DNA of 64,000 nt from Dyella tabacisoli (GTDB lineage Bacteria > Pseudomonadota > Gammaproteobacteria > Xanthomonadales > Rhodanobacteraceae). Numbering within the stretch: the stretch's first letter is position 1; each line of letters opens with the position of its first letter. Of the stretch, positions 1-6,948 are shown piece after piece. The stretch lies in NCBI RefSeq assembly GCF_003350925.1, contig NZ_KZ857174.1, positions 382,280 through 446,279 of the forward strand, given 5' to 3'. The position numbers and the translations under genes were made by a program. The notes beneath the pieces are model-generated. The model was given only the letters and a program-made list of their open reading frames with translations, was not told the origin of the DNA and searched no databases.

Positions 1-90
1 CCCCCCTCGCTTTTGATGCAGTTGACGCACGTCACGGAAACCGCACAGATAAGGCGACCTGAGCGATTGAAGGTGAGTTGGTCGCGATGC

Positions 91-778
91 GGATTTGGTG
101 AGCAGCATCCGACCTCTGTCAGTGGTTACGTCTTTAATTTGCGCTTTCCCGGTCAGTATCACTGATGCCGAGTCAGGGCTTAAAAACAATCGCTATCGAT
201 ACTTTGAATCGGCAAGGGGCGGATACTCGCAGTCTGATCCTGCCGGTCTCGGTGGTGGGTTAAACACTTATACCTATGGCTATGCGAATCCGCTTGGGAA
301 TATCGATCCGTCAGGGTTATCGCCAATAGGTGGTGCCAGAGTGCCATCAGCACATAGCCCGCCCCCTGGGCCAGGTGGAAACTATGGGCGCGGTGTTCCG
401 AGCTTACCGTTGCCTGAAGTTCCTGTGGGTCCAGAGCAAACGCCAGGCGCATGGTCACTCGATAGGCCGATGATCGTAGATACGGCTCGATGTGTAAGTG
501 CAAGATGCCTCTACGATCCGTCGGCTTGTCATAAGGACCAGCCGAGTTGGTACGAGTTAGGCTTCATTGGCGATGGCATTGGTGCATTTCCTACCGCATC
601 AGAGTTCAAGCAGATTTATCCAACGTGTACCTGCACCCAGTGGGCGTCGGATGAGCAAATATTGCAGTGGGTACCCAGGGGGCCTAAAAACGCAGATCTA
701 GATGATGCGAACGAACTGATAACTAGAATGATTGATCTACAGCGCGATGCGAAGAATGTTGAAGGTGGCGTAGAATAA
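91..778 (+). pseudogene. Orphan Rhs core fragment A with variant C-terminal tip, frameshifted
   Basis: This is the end of an Rhs/YD-repeat protein core, joined to a unique tip. The core part reads FPGQYHDAESGL, then the NTYTYGYANPLGNIDPSGL hallmark that precedes Rhs toxin tips. Compared with the second copy (about 1550-1746) it carries an extra T at 163, which turns CAC-GAT into CAC-TGA, so the core frame stops. The tip stays open from a GTG at 95, giving 227 codons. Similarity to the other copy begins abruptly near 91, so the core is truncated on its left. The tip after DPSGL is Pro/Gly-rich and then Cys-containing (CTCTQW); I do not recognise its activity. This looks like a displaced, inactive tip cassette of a contact- or T6SS-delivered toxin. 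The Rhs assignment is strong and the toxin function is inferred. Confidence 0.75.
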
Positions 779-832
779 GCTCACCAATAATACCTTAAGC
801 ATCGATTCGACTAACAGGAATTCGGAGTATTT

Positions 833-1330
833 ATGAGTTACCTTCGCCTTTTTACAATGCTTGCGCTTACTTATGCGGCTCAATGGAGTAATGCAATTCA
901 TGCGAGCCCCACGAACATTGTTGATGTTCATTTTGCACCATTTACGCTTTCTTTTTCCTGTGATGAAAAGACGCCTGCGGAAGATAAAAAAACGATTGAT
1001 AGATCAAGTGATGCCATGGAGATCATTCATTCCACGGAATGCATTAATTATAAAAAGCAAGTAACAAATATAAAGCCCACATCAATAGCGATAGGGGAAA
1101 ACGAAAATATTGGCGTCTACCTCGTGGAGATTCATTTTTCAAAAGAGGATGCCGATAATTTGAGAAAGTTAACGGCTGATGTTCATGAGCAGAGAATTAT
1201 CTTGTCGGTAGACAATCAAGCAATCTACTCTGGATTTTTGAATGCTCCGCTCAGTCGCAACAAATTTACGATCACAGCTAACTCCGTAGAACGAGCTCGC
1301 CGCACCGCAGCCTTATTTCATGGCTCATAA
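833..1330 (+). CDS. Small secreted protein, candidate immunity protein for Rhs tip A
   Basis: The 165-residue protein starts at ATG 833, behind a GGAG about 14 nt upstream. Residues 1 to about 24 form a signal peptide (hydrophobic stretch, then AIHASP), so it is exported. The mature part is small, Lys/Asp-rich and predicted to be beta-rich; I recognise no family. It lies 54 nt after Rhs tip A and before the next Rhs core copy, the position where tip-specific immunity genes sit. Its base composition is more AT-rich than the housekeeping genes, which fits a mobile cassette. An immunity role is inferred from position only. Confidence 0.5.
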   Translation: MSYLRLFTMLALTYAAQWSNAIHASPTNIVDVHFAPFTLSFSCDEKTPAEDKKTIDRSSDAMEIIHSTECINYKKQVTNIKPTSIAIGENENIGVYLVEIHFSKEDADNLRKLTADVHEQRIILSVDNQAIYSGFLNAPLSRNKFTITANSVERARRTAALFHGS

Positions 1331-1406
1331 TTGGAAGCCCCACAGTTGTAGCCATTTTATCGGCTAATACGACAACACCAATCGTGACTATATCTGGCTA
1401 AATGAT

Positions 1407-2213
1407 TTGCCGGTGGCGGTGGTCGATATGGCTGGCACCACGAGCACGATAAATTACGTGCATGCTGATGATCTGGGTACTCCACGTGCGGTGACTGATA
1501 GTGCTGGCAGCACACTGTGGCAGTGGTCGTATGCAGGCAACCCATTTGGTGAGCAGCAGCCGACCTCTGTCAGTGGTTACGTCTTTAATTTGCGCTTTCC
1601 CGGTCAATATCACGATGCCGAGTCAGGGCTAAAAAGCAATCGCTATCGATACTTTGAATCGGCAAGAGGCGGATACTCGCAGTCTGATCCTGTCGGTCTC
1701 GGTGGTGGGCTAAACACGTATACCTATGGCTATGCGAATCCGCTGGGACTACGCCACTCCATGAGTACGTATGCCTATGTGGACGACAATCCTCTTGTGG
1801 CTTTTGATCCGGATGGAAAGGCCAAAGTGCTGGATCCGGATACGCCAGTAGGAGGTAGCTCGACTATTGTTTGCGACGGCCTTGGTGGAATCTCTGTATA
1901 CATGTCACCTCAGATCACGTTTGACGAGATGGCATGCTGGGGGGATTGCACGCGAGCCCACGAAATGGTGCATAGGCAGCAATTCTTGAAGGCTAATCCC
2001 ACGATTTGTGCTAACCAACCTGCATTCATGAGGATGGGAGAGAGAAATAAAATTCAAGCTGATGCGGACGAGATTGCCGCATACAAGGTTCAGATGGAGT
2101 GTCTGGAGGCCAAGCTTCGCGCGATCAATGATTGTGACAAGTGTAAGGCAATGCTCCAGAACGAGCTTGAAGAAAGAGAAAGACTATCTAAGGGGCTACG
2201 AGCACGAGTATGA
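1407..2213 (+). CDS. Orphan Rhs core fragment B with HExxH metallopeptidase-like tip
   Basis: The Rhs core end (YIWLNDLPVAVVD, HADDLGTPRAVTD, FPGQYHDAESGL) is followed by a variable tip. The frame is open from about 1368, where the Rhs phrase YDNTNRDYIWLND is already readable. A stop sits just upstream at 1365, and TTG 1407 is only a nominal start, so this is a 3' fragment without a normal N-terminus. The core hallmark appears twice, TYGYANPLG and then TYAYVDDNPLVAFDPDG, which marks a recombination joint near 1747. The tip contains HEMVH, an HExxH zinc-peptidase motif, with DADEIAAY downstream as a possible third ligand, plus several cysteines. It overlaps the next gene by 4 nt. The likely role is a toxin tip that becomes active if recombined onto a full-length Rhs. 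Metallopeptidase activity is inferred from the motif. Confidence 0.7.
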   Translation: MPVAVVDMAGTTSTINYVHADDLGTPRAVTDSAGSTLWQWSYAGNPFGEQQPTSVSGYVFNLRFPGQYHDAESGLKSNRYRYFESARGGYSQSDPVGLGGGLNTYTYGYANPLGLRHSMSTYAYVDDNPLVAFDPDGKAKVLDPDTPVGGSSTIVCDGLGGISVYMSPQITFDEMACWGDCTRAHEMVHRQQFLKANPTICANQPAFMRMGERNKIQADADEIAAYKVQMECLEAKLRAINDCDKCKAMLQNELEERERLSKGLRARV

Positions 2214-2725
2214 AACTCTTCCTAGGATCTAAACTTCTTTTCGCGCTGGTATTGCTGACGGTGTACTCGGCTGACGCCTTTTCGAGAGAACAAAATCCGG
2301 TCGTTGCGGAGGCGGCCGGCGTGACTATCGGAAACGGACACGTTGCACTGAATATTAGATTTTGGAACTGCACGGATAAAGCCATTACGCTCGATCATAG
2401 CTTTCTGCCGTGGGGACAGAGGGCGACAGGTCTAATCGTTTACAAAGGGGCAGGGGTTGGTAAGGAGTTGGAGCCGATCTATCTCGTAGACGATCTACCC
2501 CCTCGCGACGTGACCATTGGATCCGGAGAGTTCGCAACCGGCGCGTTGAATCTTGAAGAGACTTTTCCAGCACTAAGGAAGGCCAAGCACCTCGACGATC
2601 TTGTAGTGTTTTGGGTCTACGACGCAAAAATGACCGGGATTCCCTCTGCGGGAAAGTTCGGTGGCATGGTGCCGCTGTCGCATGCGCCGTCCACCAGCGA
2701 CAGTAATGCCAGCGCTTGCAGGTGA
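2210..2725 (+). CDS. Small secreted protein, candidate immunity protein for Rhs tip B
   Basis: The 171-residue protein has a clear N-terminal signal peptide (LLFALVLLTVYSADAFS), so it probably acts in the periplasm. No known family was recognised. Its ATG overlaps the stop of the upstream Rhs tip as ATGA, implying translational coupling, as in many toxin/immunity pairs. Another Rhs core scrap begins 8 nt after its stop, so the last residues may have been altered by the recombination that left that scrap. A periplasmic immunity protein would suit a metallopeptidase tip acting in the envelope, but this is inference. Confidence 0.5.
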   Translation: MKLFLGSKLLFALVLLTVYSADAFSREQNPVVAEAAGVTIGNGHVALNIRFWNCTDKAITLDHSFLPWGQRATGLIVYKGAGVGKELEPIYLVDDLPPRDVTIGSGEFATGALNLEETFPALRKAKHLDDLVVFWVYDAKMTGIPSAGKFGGMVPLSHAPSTSDSNASACR

Positions 2726-2732
2726 CTGGGGC

Positions 2733-2813
2733 TTCCGGTATCCGGGGCAATACTATGATGCGGAGTCCCGGTTGCTGTTCAACGTTAACCGGGATTATAA
2801 AATAAGGGGTTAG
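2733..2813 (+). pseudogene. Tail-less Rhs core fragment C
   Basis: A short open stretch reads FRYPGQYYDAESRLLFNVN followed by RDYK and a TAG. This matches the conserved Rhs phrase FPGQYYDAETGL...NYFRDYD. It is a third, more diverged core end in the same orientation as fragments A and B, broken right after RDY where the IS4 remnant begins. It has no start codon and is not a working gene. Confidence 0.65.
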
Positions 2814-2843
2814 TGACTGAGGTATCTCCACGAAATTCTCAGC

Positions 2844-4152
2844 GTGCTCAGTCGTTTGCACCTAGTCACATCGAACGGTGTACGCATGATGCGGTCCCTC
2901 CTCACGGGTTACGAAGCCAGAGGCGACCGCCCCATGCGTACGGCCGAAGTATTGCAAAGCTGCCTACGCGATGCACTCGTTGCGATCACTCGTGCTCATG
3001 CGTGCCACCGATGCATTGATCCAAGGCCGGCGATTAACGCTGATGGACCTGGCGCGATCATGGCCCGATGCAGTGCGCCGTTGAAAGCTTTGGACCGTTT
3101 GCTCAGCAATAACCATCTTCATGCAGAGCGTGAAGGCATCTACGCAGGAATGCCCGCTGACTGGTGCGTAGCAAGCGGCCATTGATCTTGATCGACTGGT
3201 CGGATTTGAAAGCGGACCGAAGCTGGCATCTGCTTCGTGCCTCGATACCCGTCGGTGGTCGTACATTGACGATACTGGACCTCAGGGTAAGCAGGGTACC
3301 CCTCAGGCCGAGCGACAGTTTCTACAGCGGCTAGCTCAGCTACTGCGAGCCGATGTACAGCCCATCCTCGTGACCAATGCGGGGTTCCGCGCACCTTGGT
3401 TTCGTGCGGTGGCCTCCATGGGCTGGTATTGGATCGGACGGCTGCGTCACCGCACCCACGTTAAGCCTGCCGATGCCCCCAACGAGCACGATCAATGGGT
3501 TCCTTGTAAGGGCGTCTATGCACTGGCCACAGCGCATCCTTGCGACCTGGGCCTGATGCAGGCTGTGCGCAATGCACCGCTTGATTGCCGTCTGGTGTTG
3601 CACGCGAAGTCGGCCAAGGGGCGCAAGCATTGGACCTGCCAAGGTGAGGTTGCGCGCAATAGCTACAGTCGAAAACACGCCACGCGTGAAAGCGAGCCGA
3701 GGCTGTTGATGGCTTCGCCCGAACTTGAACTCAGTGCGCGGCATATCGTGACCATCTACGCGCGACGCATGCAGATCGAACTGTCGTTCCGCGACCTCAA
3801 ATCTCATCGCTACGGACAAGTGTTTGAAGACAGTCTTACGCGTAAAGGAAAGCGCATCGACTTGTTCCTGCTGCTAAGCGCGATGGCCGCCTTTGCCTGC
3901 TGGATCGTGGGTGTGGCCTGCGAGGCGACAGGTCGGGATCAATGGCTATCGCCGCGTCGTAGCGTGCGACGCCTCTGCTCCCTGATAAGAGTGGGGTGCG
4001 AAGCGCTCGCTCGACGATGGCCTATACCCGACCTACGCGACCTCATGCATCGCTTACGATGTCCGAGTGCGATCATCTTCGATCAGATGGGCATGGCGGC
4101 ATTAAAACGTGGAGATGCCCCAGGGTCGGAGTCATTAAGTAGATCGGGCTGA
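2844..4152 (+). pseudogene. IS4-family transposase with two frameshifts
   Basis: Three reading frames must be joined to rebuild one DDE transposase. The N-terminal part (2844 to about 3160) contains KALDRLLSNNHLHAER. A second frame from about 3161 reads RSKRPLILIDWSDLKADRSW with the first catalytic Asp. A third frame from about 3283 to 4152 reads VTNAGFRAPWFRAV and then YARRMQIELSFRDLK, an exact IS4 Y-(2)-R-(3)-E-(6)-K signature. The frameshifts lie near 3160 and 3285. I could not define terminal inverted repeats or target-site duplications. The element abuts Rhs fragment C and probably cut the Rhs array. It cannot make full-length transposase. Confidence 0.85.
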
Positions 4153-4218
4153 GCGAAGTGATATCCGACAACATTGCTCGTTGATTATTGGGGTTCGCCT
4201 GCGCTCACCCCAACCTAC
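4141..4218. repeat. Palindromic repeat pair (GTAGGTTGGG family), copy 1
   Basis: ATCGGGCTGAGCGAAGTGATATCCGAC is followed by an oppositely oriented unit, GGGGTTCGCCTGCGCTCACCCC-AACCTAC. Each unit is itself an imperfect hairpin. Related units occur at 4804-4835 and 4913-4946. The left unit overlaps the 3' end of the transposase remnant. It is a REP/BIME-like dispersed element with no coding content. Confidence 0.6.
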
Positions 4219-4243
4219 CACTCAAGCGACGGACCTACGCAAA

Positions 4244-4267
4244 CGAAGCCCGCGTAGGCGGGCTTCG
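4244..4267 (-). terminator. Hairpin terminator of the small minus-strand gene
   Basis: A perfect 10-bp stem, CGAAGCCCGC/GCGGGCTTCG, with a GTAG loop lies 12 nt beyond the stop of the minus-strand gene ending at 4280. Read on the minus strand it is followed by TTT, a short U-tract. Confidence 0.6.
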
Positions 4268-4279
4268 TGCGTTACGGGC

Positions 4280-4618
4280 TTAGCTCTTTTGCTTCTGCTG
4301 CTTCTCCAGCAAGCCCAGGGACACCGATTCTGCCCGTTCCGTCAAAAAATGCAGGGCCATAAACAAACCTTCCGTGGTCATCGGATTGAAGGGCATCTCT
4401 TCGGGCTCTTGGTATTGGTTGGTGTCGCGTAGCTCGCGAAACGATTCACTGGTGGCGAGGATGCGCACCAGGGTCAGCACGCCTGTAAGCATGCCGGTGA
4501 GGGTGGTGAGGGATTCCTCGTGGGGGCCGACCAAGGTGCCTTCGGTCAGAAAATAGCGGCTTAGCGGGTTAAATTCAGCAGACGGGTGCTGCTCTACCGT
4601 ACTATTCGTCTTAGCCAT
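4280..4618 (-). CDS. Small unknown protein (112 aa)
   Basis: A soluble 112-residue protein with no signal peptide or membrane segment. The N-terminus is polar. The middle (residues about 35-60) is helical and Leu/Thr-rich, and the C-terminus ends in a Lys/Gln-rich tail. I do not recognise a family. It is a lone gene with its own downstream hairpin, lying among palindromic repeats between the IS4 remnant and another unknown gene. Codon use looks normal for this genome. The open frame, ATG start and terminator support a real gene. Confidence 0.55.
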   Translation of the reverse strand: MAKTNSTVEQHPSAEFNPLSRYFLTEGTLVGPHEESLTTLTGMLTGVLTLVRILATSESFRELRDTNQYQEPEEMPFNPMTTEGLFMALHFLTERAESVSLGLLEKQQKQKS

Positions 4619-4803
4619 GACAACTCCACTTCAGTTTGTTGTGGTTAGCGGGTCGTATGAGTTGGCGCTCATGCGGCTCGCGCTTCTTGCCTTTCTACAG
4701 AGTCGCCACCTGGGTCGTGCTAACTGCGATGAACCAGGTGGCAACAGCCCGAGTCTGCCACGGGCCCGCACCAAAAGTCTGTGGTCCTCGCGCACCAATG
4801 CGC

Positions 4804-4835
4804 GTAGGTTGGGCTGAACAAAGTGATGCCCAACG
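4804..4835 (+). repeat. Palindromic repeat (GTAGGTTGGG family), copy 2
   Basis: An imperfect hairpin: GTAGGTTGGGCTG...GTGATGCCCAACG. It is the reverse-oriented partner of the unit at 4913-4946, about 80 bp away, giving a BIME-like arrangement. Confidence 0.6.
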
Positions 4836-4912
4836 TTGCGTCATGTTGAGGTTCGCCGCGATGTCCAACATGGCATGCTTTTGGGACTCGCCGTGATACC
4901 CAGCATCGCGCA

Positions 4913-4946
4913 ACGTTGGGGTTCGCTGCGCTCACCCCAACCTACG
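4913..4946 (-). repeat. Palindromic repeat (GTAGGTTGGG family), copy 3
   Basis: CGTTGGGGTTCGCTGCG followed by CTCACCCCAACCTACG, the inverse of the copy at 4804. It ends directly before the Shine-Dalgarno sequence of the gene starting at 4962. Confidence 0.65.
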
Positions 4947-4961
4947 GAGAGGAATCATTGC

Positions 4962-5270
4962 GTGCGTGATATCGATATACGAAAGCTGAAAGAGGTCATC
5001 AATATTCTTCTCGATCACGTGATTGACATGGGTGTCGATAGCCTTCCTCTTGAGCAGTCGTTTTATTGGAAGATTCACGACGACGAGAAATACGCTATGA
5101 GCGGTACGCCGGATCTTGTCGTGGGTGACTTATTCGACGACCTGGATTTTGTAGAAGGGGTGCTGCTCGACAAGGATAATGTTGTGTCCTACACCTTGAC
5201 GGAGGTGGCACCCATCCTTACGTATGTGGGCGAGGTTGCTTTTAGCAAACTTGGGTCAAAGGGCGGCTAA
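4962..5270 (+). CDS. Small acidic unknown protein (102 aa)
   Basis: I choose GTG 4962 because GGAGAGG lies 9 nt upstream. The longer open frame back to 4836 runs through a palindromic repeat and is unlikely to be coding. The protein is acidic and soluble: helical N-terminus (DIDIRKLKEVINILLDHVI), an SFYW motif, then VVGDLFDDLDFVEGVL. It resembles small conserved unknowns of about 100 residues. Such acidic proteins are often immunity-like, but no toxin partner is visible beside it. It sits between the Rhs/IS4 region and the core genome. Confidence 0.6.
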   Translation: MRDIDIRKLKEVINILLDHVIDMGVDSLPLEQSFYWKIHDDEKYAMSGTPDLVVGDLFDDLDFVEGVLLDKDNVVSYTLTEVAPILTYVGEVAFSKLGSKGG

Positions 5271-5392
5271 CTGGGCTTACTCCACCCCACCGTTCATGCC
5301 ATGCTTCGCACGTTGACATGCCGGCCCTGTTGGCTGATGGGTGCTGTCGACGTAAGACGACTACGCACGATGACCATGATGAGGAGAGCGCC

Positions 5393-5497
5393 ATGAGTAA
5401 GGGTATGGATTCAAAAAAGAGCGAGAAGAAAAAGCCCGCCAAGACCATGAAGGAAAAGAAGGCGGCTAAGGACGAAAAGAAGAAGAACGCCAAGTAA
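5393..5497 (+). CDS. Lysine-rich 34-residue protein
   Basis: An ATG behind GAGGAGAGC encodes 34 residues, beginning MSKGMDSKKSEKKKPAKTMK. About 45% are Lys and it ends KKKNAK before TAA. There is no signal peptide or membrane segment. The very high charge suggests binding to nucleic acid, ribosomes or other polyanions, or intrinsic disorder. Similar tiny Lys-rich proteins are, to my knowledge, common unnamed genes in this bacterial group. The strong Shine-Dalgarno and clean reading frame support it, but the function is unknown. Confidence 0.6.
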   Translation: MSKGMDSKKSEKKKPAKTMKEKKAAKDEKKKNAK

Positions 5498-5610
5498 GCC
5501 GGTTGCTCTTGGGTTGCGCGCTACGGGGCTGTTGCACTGGTGGCGCTGCCGGATAATCTGGCTTGCGGTTTGGATCTTGTGGGTGTGGTGAAGGCTTGTC
5601 GCTCGGCCGA

Positions 5611-5652
5611 CCCCTCCCCAACCCTCCCCTGCAAGCAGGGGAGGGGGTAGGT
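5611..5652. repeat. GC-rich palindromic repeat, copy R1
   Basis: CCCCTCCCCAACCCTCCCCTGC joined to GCAGGGGAGGGGGTAGG forms a strong hairpin. It lies 12 nt beyond the rsmE stop codon (rsmE is on the minus strand), where it may help end transcription. Other copies occur throughout the window. Confidence 0.8.
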
Positions 5653-5663
5653 TGCTTGGGGGT

Positions 5664-6398
5664 TTAGACGTCCCCGTGCAGTGCCTGCAGTGCCGCTAGT
5701 GCGGCCAGGCCGGCGGTCTCGGTACGTAGGATGCGCGGGCCTAGGCGCAGGCCTAGAAAGCGGTGTTGGGTAAGTGCGGCGACATCGCGATCGCCTAGCC
5801 CGCCCTCTGGCCCTACGACGAGGATGCCGCCGGTGCTTTGGAAGCTCAGTGTGCGGGCTTGCAGGGAGCCTTCGGGCAATAGCGCCAGGCGTAGGGCGCC
5901 ATCGTCGGTAAGTGCGCGCAGCCAAGCTTCCAGGGGCTGTGCCGGGGTGATCTCGGGTAGACGGGCGCGGCCGCTTTGTTCGCAGGCGCTGGCGGCTACG
6001 GCGCGCCAGTGGGCCAGGCGTTTTTCGGCGCGGGCGGGGTCGAGTTTTACTTCGGAGCGTTCGGTAAGCAGGGGCACGATACGCGCCACACCCAGCTCGG
6101 TCGCCTTTTGCACGATCAGGTCCATTTTCTCGCCGCGCGCGACGCCCTGGGCCAGAGTGAGCGATAGCGGGGATTCGTTGTCGAGCGGCTGCGCCGCGCT
6201 CACCTGCACAACGACCTCGCGCTTGCCGACGCTGCTGATGGTGGCGGGGTAGTCGCTGCCATCGCCGTTAAACAGGGTGATGGCGTCGCCGGCGTTGAGT
6301 CGTAGCACGCGTGCGACGTGTTCGCTGGCCTGCGTGGGGAGCGGGAGTTCGGCGCCGACGCTGAGCGGCTGGTCGATATGGATACGGATGGTGCGCAT
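5664..6398 (-). CDS. rsmE: 16S rRNA (uracil1498-N3)-methyltransferase RsmE
   Basis: A SPOUT-class enzyme that methylates N3 of U1498 in 16S rRNA of the small subunit using S-adenosylmethionine. The 244-residue length is typical. The N-terminal PUA-like part (residues 1-70) is followed by the methyltransferase domain. Visible marks are KATELG (98-103), VVGPEGGL (194-201) and RILRTETA (222-229), the knot region that binds SAM. It is divergent from the small secreted-protein gene at 6584, with about 185 nt between them. Confidence 0.95.
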   Translation of the reverse strand: MRTIRIHIDQPLSVGAELPLPTQASEHVARVLRLNAGDAITLFNGDGSDYPATISSVGKREVVVQVSAAQPLDNESPLSLTLAQGVARGEKMDLIVQKATELGVARIVPLLTERSEVKLDPARAEKRLAHWRAVAASACEQSGRARLPEITPAQPLEAWLRALTDDGALRLALLPEGSLQARTLSFQSTGGILVVGPEGGLGDRDVAALTQHRFLGLRLGPRILRTETAGLAALAALQALHGDV

Positions 6399-6583
6399 GA
6401 TGTTGCGTGTTCAAAAAGGGTGAGCATAACGGGGTTGATGGGCTTCATGGCCGGGTGTTGCCGCATGTGGGCCGAAAGCTGAATAAGGCCGAGACGGTGA
6501 TGCCGCCCCTCATTGCCTGCCAGCCAGTGGCGGCGCAGCATGTTGATCGGCCCGTTGACGGGCGCGACTAGAGGTACGTTGTC

Positions 6584-6901
6584 ATGTCTATCAACATTAG
6601 ATCTTCGTTATCTATTTGCTCGCTGGCCCTGGTTGCTAGCCTGGGTGCCACGGCGGTTTATGCGCAGACCGCTACGGCGGATGCCCAGGTTCAGGCGAGT
6701 GCGACCAGCAACGACCAGAAGCCGCTATCTGATCGCAATTGCCTGCGCGAGACTGGTAGTCATATTCCACCCCAAAAGGGTAAATGCATGCCTGGCACGG
6801 GGCGTGTCTATACCCAGGACGATATTCAGCGTACCGGCGAGCGGGATCTGGGGCCGGCGCTGCAAAAGCTTGACCCTAGTGTGACTACGCACGGTCATTG
6901 A
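6584..6901 (+). CDS. Small secreted unknown protein
   Basis: The 105-residue protein starts at ATG 6584 with AGAGG upstream. Residues 1-27 are a classical signal peptide ending AVYAQ. The mature region is polar, with two cysteines (about 53 and 68, possibly a disulfide) and the phrase GRVYTQDDIQRTGERDLGPAL. No domain was recognised. It is probably periplasmic. A GC-rich palindrome begins right after its stop codon. Confidence 0.7.
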   Translation: MSINIRSSLSICSLALVASLGATAVYAQTATADAQVQASATSNDQKPLSDRNCLRETGSHIPPQKGKCMPGTGRVYTQDDIQRTGERDLGPALQKLDPSVTTHGH

Positions 6902-6945
6902 CCCCTCCCCAACCCTCCCCTGCGAGCAGGGGAGGGGGTCGGTTG
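6902..6945. repeat. GC-rich palindromic repeat, copy R2
   Basis: CCCCTCCCCAACCCTCCCCTGC...GCAGGGGAGGGGGTCGG, almost identical to R1. It sits between the convergent ends of the small secreted-protein gene and bioA, so it may act as a shared terminator. Confidence 0.8.
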
Positions 6946-6948
6946 TCG

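Larger units (their letters stand above)
4619..4961. other. Non-coding spacer with palindromic repeats
   Basis: This holds the upstream region of the minus-strand gene starting at 4618 and two palindromic repeat units (4804-4835 and 4913-4946). Short open frames here overlap the repeats and lack ribosome-binding sites, so I call no gene. Confidence 0.5.

Noticed and set aside
2385-2861. 158-codon minus-strand open frame
   Set aside because: Antisense to the secreted candidate immunity gene and spanning into the IS4 remnant; Arg/Pro-rich shadow with no start signal.
4836-4961. Upstream extension of the small acidic gene
   Set aside because: It runs through a palindromic repeat; a good Shine-Dalgarno places the start at GTG 4962.
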